NCBI GenBank assembly: GCA_947564305.1
Contig: CANOBT010000003.1
Span: 1-64,000, forward strand
Length of the DNA stretch: 64,000 nt
DNA from: an uncultured Lachnospiraceae bacterium
Lineage (GTDB): Bacteria > Bacillota_A > Clostridia > Lachnospirales > Lachnospiraceae
Direction of reading: 5' to 3'
In this document: positions 26,696 to 35,574 of the stretch, in pieces
Layout: the number at the start of each line of letters is the position of its first letter
How positions within the stretch are numbered: position 1 is the stretch's first letter
Position numbers and translations under genes: made by a program
The notes under the pieces: model-generated
Seen by the model: only the letters and a program-made list of their open reading frames with translations
Database searches by the model: none
What the model was told of the DNA's origin: nothing

Positions 26696-27646
26696 GTGAA
26701 AATGGGAATATGGTGTATAATCACAGCGGCGCTGGTATTTTTGAGTACCGGTGTTGTCTTGTACAGGCAGGGGAAATACAGGGAAAAGGAGCTTTCGGAT
26801 ATCTCTGCGATGTTGGAGTGTATCCTGGATGACAGGGAATTTCCGGGGAATCTCTCTTACGAGGATACGCTTTCTTCAAAAATCGGGCATCAGCTTTTCC
26901 GGCTGCAGAATATGACGAAAGGATACAATACTCGTCTGGAAAGGGACAGGGATTCTATTAAAAATCTGATTACGGAGATTGCTCATCAGATGCGGACGCC
27001 TCTTACGAATATCGAGACTTATCTGGAATTTTTGAGAGACCAGGACCTGAATAGGCAGGAACGGGAGGCATACCTGGAAGCGGCAGCCATATCAGAAAAG
27101 AAAATTCATTTTCTGGCGGAAAGTTTTATCAGAATGTCCAGGCTGGAGCATCGCATCATCCAGATTCATCTCATTGATACGGACCTGCTGCTGACGATTG
27201 AGGAGGCAGCAGGACAGGTGCAGAGACAGGCAGGGGAACGGGGAATTCGGATTCGCACGGAATTTCCGGCGGAACTGGTACATGCGCATGATGCGGACTG
27301 GTTGGGGGAAGCGGTGTTTAATCTGTTGGAGAATGCGGTAAAATATTCGCTGCCATATGCATTTGATTCAGAGCAGAAGGAGATTATATTCGGCGCCGAG
27401 CGAAACGAGATGTTTGTGCGCATCTGGGTCAGAGACTTTGGAACCGGAATTGAAGAGGGGGAGGAGGCTAAAGTATTTCAAAGATTCTATAGAGGGAAAA
27501 ATGCGGAGAAGACAGAAGGCTTTGGACTGGGGCTTTATCTGGCAAGGGAGATTGTCCTTTTGCATCATGGATTTATCAAAGTAAAAAGACAGTGTCCTGG
27601 AACCTGTGTGGAGATTTATCTGGAAAGAAACAAAGATGTAAGATAA
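26696..27646 (+). CDS. Two-component sensor histidine kinase, 316 aa
   Basis: A GTG start at 26696 lies 5 bases after AAGGAG; ATG 26702 is an alternative. There is one N-terminal membrane helix (MGIWCIITAALVFLSTGVVLY), little extracellular sequence, HisKA with ITEIAHQMRTPLTNIETYL (phospho-His near 100), and HATPase motifs (NLLENAVKYS N-box; WVRDFGTGIEEGE; GFGLGLYLAREI). Kinases with such short sensor regions usually depend on the partner ABC transporter to detect peptides. Confidence 0.88.
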   Translation: MKMGIWCIITAALVFLSTGVVLYRQGKYREKELSDISAMLECILDDREFPGNLSYEDTLSSKIGHQLFRLQNMTKGYNTRLERDRDSIKNLITEIAHQMRTPLTNIETYLEFLRDQDLNRQEREAYLEAAAISEKKIHFLAESFIRMSRLEHRIIQIHLIDTDLLLTIEEAAGQVQRQAGERGIRIRTEFPAELVHAHDADWLGEAVFNLLENAVKYSLPYAFDSEQKEIIFGAERNEMFVRIWVRDFGTGIEEGEEAKVFQRFYRGKNAEKTEGFGLGLYLAREIVLLHHGFIKVKRQCPGTCVEIYLERNKDVR

Positions 27647-27653
27647 AAAATCT

Positions 27654-27689
27654 ATTTGTTAGTAATTTGTTAGATTTCCTTATTACAAT
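27654..27689 (+). promoter_or_regulatory. Direct-repeat operator and -10 of the ABC operon
   Basis: ATTTGTTAG occurs at 27654-27662 and again at 27665-27673, an 11-bp phase as used by OmpR-family regulators, followed 10 bases later by TACAAT (27684-27689). The repeats occupy the -35 region. This suggests activation of the ABC genes by the upstream response regulator. Confidence 0.5.
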
Positions 27690-27763
27690 AAATGTATACA
27701 CCTGAATGAACATCAAGAGTTCCGCAGGTGAAATATACAGCACACAGGAGGGATTATGTTTTT

Positions 27764-28501
27764 ATGGAGATTGTAAAAACAAATGGACTGAAAAAATATT
27801 TTGTGAATGGGGAATATGAAGTCAGGGCATTGGACGGCGTGGATATTTCCATTGAAGAGGGGGAGTTTGTTGCCCTGGTTGGAAGCAGCGGTTCCGGAAA
27901 GACGACATTGCTGAATATGCTGGGCGGTCTGGATGAACCTACGCAGGGGGATGTTTTTATACGCGGACAGTGTTTGAAAAGCATGGCAAGGGATGAGAAG
28001 ACGATTTTTAGACGGAGGAATATTGGGTTCGTGTTTCAGCAGTTCAATCTGGTTCCGGTTTTAAATATATATGAGAATATCATTTTGCCTCTGCGTTTGG
28101 ATGGACTCACGCCGGATGAATTGTTTTTGAAACATATCCTGCAGACACTGCAGATTGAAGAAAAAATGGCGCAGATGCCGTCTACCCTTTCTGGCGGCCA
28201 GCAGCAGAGAGTAGCCATTGCGAGAGCTCTGGCGACAAAACCGGCGATGCTGCTTTGTGACGAGCCGACGGGAAATCTAGATTCTCATACCAGTATGGAG
28301 GTGGCGGGCCTTTTGAAAACCTGTGCGGTACACTTTCATCAGACTGTGGTCCTGGTAACCCATGATGAGGAAGTGGCACAGATGGCAGACAGGATTCTTC
28401 CCATTGAAGACGGGAAGATTGCGACTGCGGCCGGAGGCAGGCATGAGGGCAGCATTTCCGGTCGTGGTGTTTCGTCAGATATCAGGCGGTCTGAGCAATA
28501 G
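27764..28501 (+). CDS. ABC transporter ATP-binding protein (MacB/LolD type), 245 aa
   Basis: ATG 27764 follows CAGGAGGG at about 11 bases. It shows Walker A (LVGSSGSGKTTLLN), Q-loop (FVFQQFNLVP), signature (LSGGQQQRVAIARAL), Walker B (AMLLCDEPTGNLDS) and H-loop (VVLVTHDEE). The NLDS form with CDEPTG places it with MacB/LolD/BceA-type ATPases that work with FtsX-like permeases. The permease follows at 14 bases. Confidence 0.88.
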   Translation: MEIVKTNGLKKYFVNGEYEVRALDGVDISIEEGEFVALVGSSGSGKTTLLNMLGGLDEPTQGDVFIRGQCLKSMARDEKTIFRRRNIGFVFQQFNLVPVLNIYENIILPLRLDGLTPDELFLKHILQTLQIEEKMAQMPSTLSGGQQQRVAIARALATKPAMLLCDEPTGNLDSHTSMEVAGLLKTCAVHFHQTVVLVTHDEEVAQMADRILPIEDGKIATAAGGRHEGSISGRGVSSDIRRSEQ

Positions 28502-28514
28502 GAGGGGGAGCAGG

Positions 28515-31295
28515 ATGTTTTTTGCAGGAAAACGGGTTTCTAATAATAATCAGGATGCAGTCAAGGTGTTGGCGAAGGCATGCCGGCGTTTCAGCAAGGG
28601 GCGGAATCGGATTCTGGCAGGGACGGCAGCGATGGGCATTATTGTATTATGCACAGTATTCAGCATAGCTTTTGGGAAAATTGAGGCGGACTATCTGTTG
28701 GCGGCCAGAGGAAACGGGACTGTCGCGTCTACTTATCTGGAACGGGGAACGATGGAACAGTATCATGCGCTCCGGGAATTGGATTATGTGGATTCTGTAG
28801 GCAGAATGTTGAAGGCAGGTCACGCTTTTCAGGGGGAACAGTTCATTGCGGACCTGGAGGCGTTGGATTCTGTGGCATGGGAAACAATGCGGGTGCCCGC
28901 CTATACCCATATCCACGGGAAATATCCTCAGAAGAAGGGGGAACTGATGCTTTCACGCAGGGCATTGGAGGCGCTTGGTATTTCAGAACCAAGAGAGGGG
29001 ATGGAGCTGTCTCTGTCTGTAGAACTGGAAACGACTCAAGAGAAAAAACTGGATTTTCAGCTATGTGGTTGGTTTACGGATTATGTGGACCCGGCTGTCA
29101 ATGCGCCTAAGGGTTATATCAGCGAAGTCCAGGCAAAGGAGTGGGGAATGAGTTTGGAGGAACCGGATTTCCTGTTGATCTGCCAGAAAAATACGATAGA
29201 CGGATACAGTATTGAGGAGCGTCTTTATGAGGATATTGCTGTCAGAGATAAGACACAGCGTTTTCTTGGGGGAAATCGCTATATGGCTTCTGTGGTAAAT
29301 GATTTTGTGGGCGGATATGGGATGGCGGCTTTCTGCGCAGCGCTTGTTCTTGTAGGGGTATTTTTCCTGATTCACAATATTTTCGGGATTTCCATACAGA
29401 AAGAAATCCGGCAGATTGGGTTGTTGGATACATTGGGTACGACGCAAAAGCAGATTCGCAGCATTTATCTGAGACAGACTGCATTTACCATATGCCAGGG
29501 TGCTGTATTCGGAGTGGCAGGTGCAGCGGTGGTTGTCCTGCTTTTGGTGCCTAAGGCGCTAGGAAACCTTTATCTCTATAATTTCGGAAATTCCTCGGAA
29601 CTTCTGGTGTTCCGGCCGGAGGTGTTTGCGGCGGCAGTGGTATTTACCGTGATTGTGATTTTTGGTGCGGCGGCTTATACCATTCATCAGGCGGTTCGGC
29701 TTACGCCTCTGGAGGCGCTGCATTTTACAGGGGTGTCAGAAAAAAGAGCGGCACGCAAAAGAAACAGGGAGTCAAGAAAAAGTCTGGCAGGACGGTATGT
29801 GCATGCGGCCTTTCAGAATCCGGAGTTCTACATGGCATGGCAAAATGTATTCCGCTACAAAAAACGGTGTTTCATCACTATATTATCCTTGTTTCTCGGC
29901 GTGGTCACGGCGTTGGGGGCAATCGTTCTGACAAACGGGACAGATACGACTCATTCCATTGAAAAGAATCCGGATTTCTCCATTTCAGGAAGTTTGTTGA
30001 TGGAAGCTTTTGAGTCGGATGGGGAAGGAAACATGGTGCACGTGAATGAAAACGACGACTTTACGCCCATTACCTCAGAGACGAAGGAACGGCTGCTGTC
30101 TGTTCAGGGAGTGCGAAAAGAGAATGCGGTGATTGTAAGGGGCGCTTATCTTTATACAGATTGCAATGCAGAGACCTTGGAGCCTTTGGAGGCGTCGGGA
30201 GAACCGGAAAAAATTGCCGAAACTGAGGAAGGCGGCAAAGCGGAAGACACCGCCGGAGAGGGAGAAGGCAATAAAGCGGTGGAAACCGACGAAATTGGGC
30301 AGCCGGAGTCCTGGGAGGATGCAACCATTCAGATTGTAGGCGAAGATATTATCCGGGAACTGGAGGACTATGTGGAGAAGAATAATCTGGCTGTGGATAT
30401 CGAAAGTCTGCGGGATGGCACGGGGATGGTCCTGCTTCACTACCATATGCTGTCCCCTGCCTTGGCAGAAGAGGCGGACCAGAAATTGGGACTGCCGATT
30501 ACTCTCTGGCGGCTTCCATCCAGGGAGGAGAGAGACGCATCCTGGGAGCAGATGACGAAAACCGGTTATGAAAACTGGCGGCAGGAGAATCGTGAGACAG
30601 TGCAGATGAAGCTGGCAGGTTATCTGGATACACAGGCAAAAGGATTTCCGAAATGGAGAAGGACCTGGTTTGGTCCGGGAATGAAGTATTTTCTTGTCAG
30701 TGAAAAAGGGTTTGAAAATCTGGGGACAGAAGAGAAAACATTTGGGATGGATTTGAATGTAGATGCGGCATATGAGCCGGGAGCGAAGACTGCAATCCAG
30801 AACATCCTGCAGGACGAGAACCACAGAGATGAAACTTTGGGCTTAATGGTGTATTGCAAATCCGACGACCTGGCAAGTCGGCAAGAGTATATCAGGACGA
30901 ACCGTATTATTTTGGGAGCGCTCAGTCTGGTGCTGATTCTGATGGGACTTTTGAATTATATGAATGTCATCATAACCGGAATTCTTTCCAGGCAGAGGGA
31001 ACTGGCGGTGATGGAGTGTGTAGGAATGACCGGGAGGCAGATTCAATCTATGCTGGCGGCGGAAGGCGGGATTTATTGTGTGATTGTCGGTGGACTCGTC
31101 CTGACTGTGGGCAGTGCGGTATTGCAGCTACTTCGGGTTTATATGGAAAGCAGGATTGCTTATTTTAAATTCATGTATCCGGGGATTGCCGCGGGAGGGA
31201 TTATGGCAGTGATTTTTGCCGCGTGTATCAGTGTGCCGTTGGTGATGTACCGGCGGATGGAGAAAAGGAGCGTGGTGTTAAGGGCGGTGGAGTGA
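28515..31295 (+). CDS. FtsX-type ABC permease, 926 aa
   Basis: ATG 28515 follows GGAGGGGG; the frame is open back to 28362 but that part overlaps the ATPase gene and is not coding. It has one membrane helix near the N-terminus (ILAGTAAMGIIVLCTVFSIAF), a large extracytoplasmic domain, three helices with the FtsX motif (IRQIGLLDTLGTTQKQIRSIYL), a second N-proximal-type block (KRCFITILSLFLGVVTALGAIV), another outside domain including a Glu-rich, low-complexity segment (about 560-600), and three final helices (RELAVMECVGMTGRQIQSM). Long permeases of this kind usually export or resist antimicrobial peptides or lipids. Function inferred. Confidence 0.82.
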   Translation: MFFAGKRVSNNNQDAVKVLAKACRRFSKGRNRILAGTAAMGIIVLCTVFSIAFGKIEADYLLAARGNGTVASTYLERGTMEQYHALRELDYVDSVGRMLKAGHAFQGEQFIADLEALDSVAWETMRVPAYTHIHGKYPQKKGELMLSRRALEALGISEPREGMELSLSVELETTQEKKLDFQLCGWFTDYVDPAVNAPKGYISEVQAKEWGMSLEEPDFLLICQKNTIDGYSIEERLYEDIAVRDKTQRFLGGNRYMASVVNDFVGGYGMAAFCAALVLVGVFFLIHNIFGISIQKEIRQIGLLDTLGTTQKQIRSIYLRQTAFTICQGAVFGVAGAAVVVLLLVPKALGNLYLYNFGNSSELLVFRPEVFAAAVVFTVIVIFGAAAYTIHQAVRLTPLEALHFTGVSEKRAARKRNRESRKSLAGRYVHAAFQNPEFYMAWQNVFRYKKRCFITILSLFLGVVTALGAIVLTNGTDTTHSIEKNPDFSISGSLLMEAFESDGEGNMVHVNENDDFTPITSETKERLLSVQGVRKENAVIVRGAYLYTDCNAETLEPLEASGEPEKIAETEEGGKAEDTAGEGEGNKAVETDEIGQPESWEDATIQIVGEDIIRELEDYVEKNNLAVDIESLRDGTGMVLLHYHMLSPALAEEADQKLGLPITLWRLPSREERDASWEQMTKTGYENWRQENRETVQMKLAGYLDTQAKGFPKWRRTWFGPGMKYFLVSEKGFENLGTEEKTFGMDLNVDAAYEPGAKTAIQNILQDENHRDETLGLMVYCKSDDLASRQEYIRTNRIILGALSLVLILMGLLNYMNVIITGILSRQRELAVMECVGMTGRQIQSMLAAEGGIYCVIVGGLVLTVGSAVLQLLRVYMESRIAYFKFMYPGIAAGGIMAVIFAACISVPLVMYRRMEKRSVVLRAVE

Positions 31296-31362
31296 GGAAT
31301 GACTGGAAGCATGATTTATCCTGCACCAATTTGCAGATTCACCCACCCCTACGCCCGCTCCA

Positions 31363-32208
31363 TCACACACATTTGCTCGGATTCTGTCCAAATTCTCTTT
31401 TAAATGCTTTCAGGAAATTGGAATAATCGCTGAACCCGCAGCAGAGGCAGGCGTCCATAACAGGACTGCCTGCCCGAAGCATGTTACGGGCAGAAATCAA
31501 TCTTTTTTTCATAATATACTGGTATAGTGATAAACCGGTAAACTGTTTGAACTGCCGGCTGAGGTAATACTTGCTGATGTAAAATCTGGCGGCAAGCTGG
31601 TCTAATGACAATTCTTCCGTAAGATTGTCGTTGATGTAGGCAATCAATTGATTGATCTTTTCGTTTTCTGTGACATCATCTTTTACAGAATCCGGTGCAT
31701 CATAATAAGCACGGCTGACGTACACCAAAAATTCTGTCAGATATGCGGAAATGAGCGCGCGGCTTCCCATCTCATGGCCCTCTCTGGCTTTGGACATTTG
31801 ATTGCACAGATGCTTTAAATGTGCAATATTCTGGCTGTCAGGACGTATCAGCCGGTAATCTTTGAGAGCGGCATCCGTAAAGCAGGCGGTAAAATCTTCA
31901 TCGTAAAAATCCTGCAGGCGTTCGAAAAAATCGTCTGCCAGCCAGAAGACAATGCGCTCATATGGCCTGCCGGGGCGGATGTCCGGACGATGGATATCCG
32001 AACTGCTGGTCAGCAGGATGTCTCCCGGGCGAAGTTTGTAGCTTCTTCCTTCTATAATATAATTTACATTTCCGGATAAAAAGAAAAAAATTTCATAAAA
32101 GGGATGTTGGTGAAATTCGACGATGGGAGGAGTTTCGTTATAAGTGTGGTGAAATTCGTAGTAGCGTTCTTTCATAATCTGGCTTGGATTAAAAACTTCT
32201 TTGTACAT
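31363..32208 (-). CDS. AraC-family regulator with cupin sensor, 281 aa
   Basis: The N-terminal cupin-like part (EFHQHPFYEIFFFLSGNVNYIIEG, RPGDILLTSSSDIHRP) precedes a C-terminal double HTH (from about 185: INDNLTEELSLDQLAARFYI, then DACLCCGFSDYSNFLKAFKREFGQNPSK). It is divergent from the mannonate operon, 178 bases away, and most likely activates it with a sugar-acid inducer. Confidence 0.85.
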   Translation of the reverse strand: MYKEVFNPSQIMKERYYEFHHTYNETPPIVEFHQHPFYEIFFFLSGNVNYIIEGRSYKLRPGDILLTSSSDIHRPDIRPGRPYERIVFWLADDFFERLQDFYDEDFTACFTDAALKDYRLIRPDSQNIAHLKHLCNQMSKAREGHEMGSRALISAYLTEFLVYVSRAYYDAPDSVKDDVTENEKINQLIAYINDNLTEELSLDQLAARFYISKYYLSRQFKQFTGLSLYQYIMKKRLISARNMLRAGSPVMDACLCCGFSDYSNFLKAFKREFGQNPSKCV

Positions 32209-32346
32209 TATTCACAATAAAACCTTTCTGGAATTGGATATAATATATATAAGTGTGATTTTATGGTTATATTATATGGCAAGATATACCAGTTTTCAAG
32301 CAGTAACTACCACGTAATAAAAACAGTTTATTGATATACTATATAC

Positions 32347-32363
32347 AACAAAACAGTTTTGTT
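32347..32363 (+). promoter_or_regulatory. Palindromic operator candidate before the mannonate operon
   Basis: AACAAAAC-A-GTTTTGTT is a perfect 8-bp palindrome with a one-base centre, 23 bases before the first ATG. AAAACAGTTT also occurs at 32322-32331. Site and spacing suit repressor or activator binding, but AraC proteins more often use direct repeats. Confidence 0.4.
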
Positions 32364-32386
32364 AGAAATAGGAGGAGGAAAATTCA

Positions 32387-33463
32387 ATGCAAATGACATT
32401 TCGTTGGTATGGCGAGGGAAACGACAGTATTACTCCGGAAATGATCAAGCAGATTCCGGGAGTCACCGGATTGGTGTGGGCGCTGCATGACAAGCAGGCC
32501 GGGGAAGTCTGGGAAGTGGAGGAAATTGAGGAAGCAAGACGCCAGATCGAGGGTGCGGGCTTCAACATGGATGTGGTGGAAAGTGTGAATGTGCATGACG
32601 ATATCAAGATTGGGCTTCCAACCAGAGATCAGTATATCGAAAATTATAAGACCACACTCCGCAACCTGGCAAAATTTGGCGTGAAAGTCGTTACTTACAA
32701 CTTTATGCCGATTTTTGACTGGACAAGAACAGACTTGTTCCACCCATTGGAGGACGGTTCTACCGCTTTGTTCTATGAAAAGAACCGGATTCAGGAAGAT
32801 TACAAGGAAATGGCGGATTATATTTTGAACAATCTGCACGGCATGACTTTCCCAGGCTGGGAGCCGGAGAGAATGGCGAAGCTGGACGAGCTTTTCGAGG
32901 CATACCGTCCGGTGACAAAAGAAAAATTGTGGGAAAATCTCAAATATTTCCTGGAAGCTATTATGCCGACCTGCCATGAGACAGGAATCAAGATGGCCAT
33001 TCATCAGGATGATCCGCCGTGGGATATCTTTGGGATTCCACGTCTGCTGGTGGATAAGGAGTCAATCGGACGTTTCCTGAGTATGGTGGATGATGAGTAT
33101 AACTGCCTTTGCCTGTGCTCCGGTTCTCTGGGTGCAAATAAGGACAATAATGTGGCGGATATTGTGCGTACCTACTGCGACAGGATTGCATTTGCCCATA
33201 TCCGTAACGTGCGCCATTATCCGAATGGAGATTTTACAGAGGCTTCTCACCGCGATTGTGACGGAGATACGGGAATTCTGGAGATTGTAAAGGCTTATCA
33301 CGACTGCGGCTATACCGGTTATGTTCGTCCGGACCACGGACGGCATATCTGGGGCGAGCAGTGCAGGCCGGGATACGGACTCTATGACCGTGCGCTCGGA
33401 ATCATGTATCTGTGGGGCTGCTGGGATATGCTGGAGCGGACCGAGGGAAAGGTTTCAAAGTAA
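32387..33463 (+). CDS. uxuA: Mannonate dehydratase, 358 aa
   Basis: The product matches UxuA through its whole length: MTFRWYGEGNDSITPEMIKQIPG, NYKTTLRNLAKFGVKVVTYNFMPIFDWTRTD, GIKMAIHQDDPPWDIFGIPRL and VRPDHGRHIWGE are family hallmarks carrying metal-binding Asp, His and Cys residues. It converts D-mannonate to 2-keto-3-deoxygluconate in hexuronate breakdown. AGGAGGAGG precedes the ATG. First gene of a three-gene operon. Confidence 0.93.
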   Translation: MQMTFRWYGEGNDSITPEMIKQIPGVTGLVWALHDKQAGEVWEVEEIEEARRQIEGAGFNMDVVESVNVHDDIKIGLPTRDQYIENYKTTLRNLAKFGVKVVTYNFMPIFDWTRTDLFHPLEDGSTALFYEKNRIQEDYKEMADYILNNLHGMTFPGWEPERMAKLDELFEAYRPVTKEKLWENLKYFLEAIMPTCHETGIKMAIHQDDPPWDIFGIPRLLVDKESIGRFLSMVDDEYNCLCLCSGSLGANKDNNVADIVRTYCDRIAFAHIRNVRHYPNGDFTEASHRDCDGDTGILEIVKAYHDCGYTGYVRPDHGRHIWGEQCRPGYGLYDRALGIMYLWGCWDMLERTEGKVSK

Positions 33464-33521
33464 AATAGGAAAGTGAACAGGAAAATTTTAGAAAGACATG
33501 AGGATGGAAAGGAGCAAAATA

Positions 33522-34364
33522 ATGAATTTACCTTTAAATATTGATTTTTCAGGAAAAGTAGTAGTAGTGACAGGAGCCGGAGGCGTACTTTGCGGGACCA
33601 TGGCGAAAGCATTTGCACAGGCAGGAGCAAAGGTAGCGGCACTGGATTTGAATGAGGAAGCTGTAAAAAAACTGGCGGATGAGTGCAAGGCAGAAGGTTA
33701 TATCTGTGAGGGTTACAAGGCAAATGTATTGGAGCCGGATGCATTGAAAGAAGTACACGAGCAAGTGTTGAAAGATTTGGGCGCTTGTGATATTCTGGTA
33801 AATGGAGCAGGCGGCAATAACCCAAGGGCAACCACAGACAACGAGTATCAGCATGAAGCTGTAGAGGGACAGAAAACCTTCTTTGATTTAGACGCTGGCG
33901 GCGTGGATTTTGTGTTTAAATTGAACTTTCAGGGGACATTGCTTCCGACACAAGTTTTTGCAAAGGATATGGTAGAGAGAAAATCCGGCTGTATCCTGAA
34001 TATTTCTTCCATGAATGCCTATATTCCGCTCACGAAGATTCCGGCTTATTCCGGAGCAAAGGCGGCAATTTCCAACTTCACACAGTGGTTGGCAACCCAT
34101 TTTGCAGGAACCGGAATCCGCTGTAATGCGATTGCACCGGGATTCCTGGTATCCAACCAGAACAGGGCGCTGCTCTTCAATGAAGACGGAACTCCAACGG
34201 CCCGTTCCAAGAAGATATTGAACGGGACACCGACCGGACGGTTCGTGGACAGTGAAGAATTGTTGGGCGGCGTGTTCTTCCTGTGTGATGATAAGGCAGC
34301 AAGCGCGATCACAGGCGTTGTTCTTCCGATTGATGCGGGATTTGCGGCATATTCAGGGGTATAA
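33522..34364 (+). CDS. SDR-family D-mannonate oxidoreductase, 280 aa
   Basis: ATG 33522 after AAAGGAG is preferred over 33498. NAD-binding Rossmann motif TGAGGVLCGTMAKAFAQAGAKV (residues 14-35), NNAG-equivalent VNGAGGN, catalytic Ser in ISSMNAY and Tyr-x3-Lys in PAYSGAKAAI. This SDR type replaces classical UxuB in Bacillus and Clostridia and reduces fructuronate to mannonate. Position between uxuA and the kinase supports that role. Confidence 0.85.
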   Translation: MNLPLNIDFSGKVVVVTGAGGVLCGTMAKAFAQAGAKVAALDLNEEAVKKLADECKAEGYICEGYKANVLEPDALKEVHEQVLKDLGACDILVNGAGGNNPRATTDNEYQHEAVEGQKTFFDLDAGGVDFVFKLNFQGTLLPTQVFAKDMVERKSGCILNISSMNAYIPLTKIPAYSGAKAAISNFTQWLATHFAGTGIRCNAIAPGFLVSNQNRALLFNEDGTPTARSKKILNGTPTGRFVDSEELLGGVFFLCDDKAASAITGVVLPIDAGFAAYSGV

Positions 34365-34382
34365 TACAGAGAGGAGAACGTT

Positions 34383-35471
34383 ATGGAACACGGAAATCCG
34401 TTACTTGCAGGAAATGATTTAAGCAATCGGTTCATTACTATCGGTGAGATCATGCTTCGGCTGACGCCCCCGAATTATGAGAAAATCCGGGTGGCATCCA
34501 GTTTTGAGGCTAGCTATGGAGGCAGTGAGGCGAATATTGCACTGGCACTGGCAAACCTGGGGGTTGACAGTACATTTTTTACAGTTGTACCTGACAACAG
34601 TCTGGGAAAGAGCGCGGTTAGAATGCTTCGAAGCAATGATGTGCACTGCACGCCGGTTATCCTGAGTACCCCGGAGCAGACGCCCACACACCGGCTAGGA
34701 AGCTACTATCTGGAAACTGGTTTTGGAATCCGTGCAAGTAAAGTCACTTATGACAGAAAGCACAGCGCCATGTCAGAATTTGATTTTGACACGGTGGATT
34801 TGGAGGAATTGCTGGAAGGATATACATGGCTTCATCTCAGCGGGATTACGCCGGCTTTGTCGAAGGGCTGCCAAAACCTGATTATAAACAGTCTCCGGGT
34901 GGCAAAGGAAAAGGGAATGACAGTCAGTTTTGACGGGAATTTCCGGAGTACTTTATGGTCCTGGGAGGAAGCAAGGGATTTCTGTACTCAGTGCCTGCCT
35001 TATGTGGACGTGCTGCTGGGGATTGAGCCTTACCATCTGTGGAAGGATGAGGCGGATCATACGAAAGGCGACGTGAAAGACGGTGTTCCGCTGCAGCCAG
35101 GGTATGAGCAGCAGGATGAAGTGTTCCGGGCGTTTATTGCGCGGTATCCGAATCTGAAATGTATTGCCAGACATGTGCGTTATGCGCACAGCGGAAGCGA
35201 GAACAGCCTGAAGGCTTATATGTGGTACGAAGGACACACATTTGAGAGTAAGCTGTTTACCTTCAATATATTGGACCGTGTGGGCGGCGGCGATGCCTTT
35301 GCCAGCGGACTCATTTATGCCATGATGAATGATTACAAGCCGATGGATATCGTGAACTTCGCGGTGGCCAGCAGCGCGGTCAAGCATACGATTCGGGGCG
35401 ACGGAAATATTACCGATGATGTGGCAGCGATTCGTAATCTTATGAATATGAATTATGATATTAAGAGGTAG
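34383..35471 (+). CDS. PfkB-family 2-keto-3-deoxygluconate kinase, 362 aa
   Basis: Starts 19 bases after the SDR gene with GAGAGGAGAACGTT upstream. The start of the fold (FITIGEIMLRLTPPN), GGSEANIALALANLG, and the PfkB C-terminal signature DRVGGGDAFASGLIYAMM with catalytic Asp are visible. It phosphorylates 2-keto-3-deoxygluconate for the final aldolase step, which is not in this operon. Sugar specificity is inferred from neighbours. Confidence 0.85.
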   Translation: MEHGNPLLAGNDLSNRFITIGEIMLRLTPPNYEKIRVASSFEASYGGSEANIALALANLGVDSTFFTVVPDNSLGKSAVRMLRSNDVHCTPVILSTPEQTPTHRLGSYYLETGFGIRASKVTYDRKHSAMSEFDFDTVDLEELLEGYTWLHLSGITPALSKGCQNLIINSLRVAKEKGMTVSFDGNFRSTLWSWEEARDFCTQCLPYVDVLLGIEPYHLWKDEADHTKGDVKDGVPLQPGYEQQDEVFRAFIARYPNLKCIARHVRYAHSGSENSLKAYMWYEGHTFESKLFTFNILDRVGGGDAFASGLIYAMMNDYKPMDIVNFAVASSAVKHTIRGDGNITDDVAAIRNLMNMNYDIKR

Positions 35472-35488
35472 GAATAGAAAAAGACAGG

Positions 35489-35515
35489 AAAGAGATGCCA
35501 TTTAGGCATCTCTTT
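35489..35515 (+). terminator. Intrinsic terminator of the mannonate operon
   Basis: AAAGAGATGCC (35489-35499) pairs with GGCATCTCTTT (35505-35515), followed by TTATAA. Confidence 0.85.
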
Positions 35516-35574
35516 TTATAAAAAATAGATTGCCTGTTCTTCTTATATCATAATTAAATAAAAATTTTTTCACG

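Noticed and set aside
28362..28514. Longer start of the ABC permease
   Set aside because: This part overlaps the ATPase gene; ATG 28515 has an excellent ribosome binding site.
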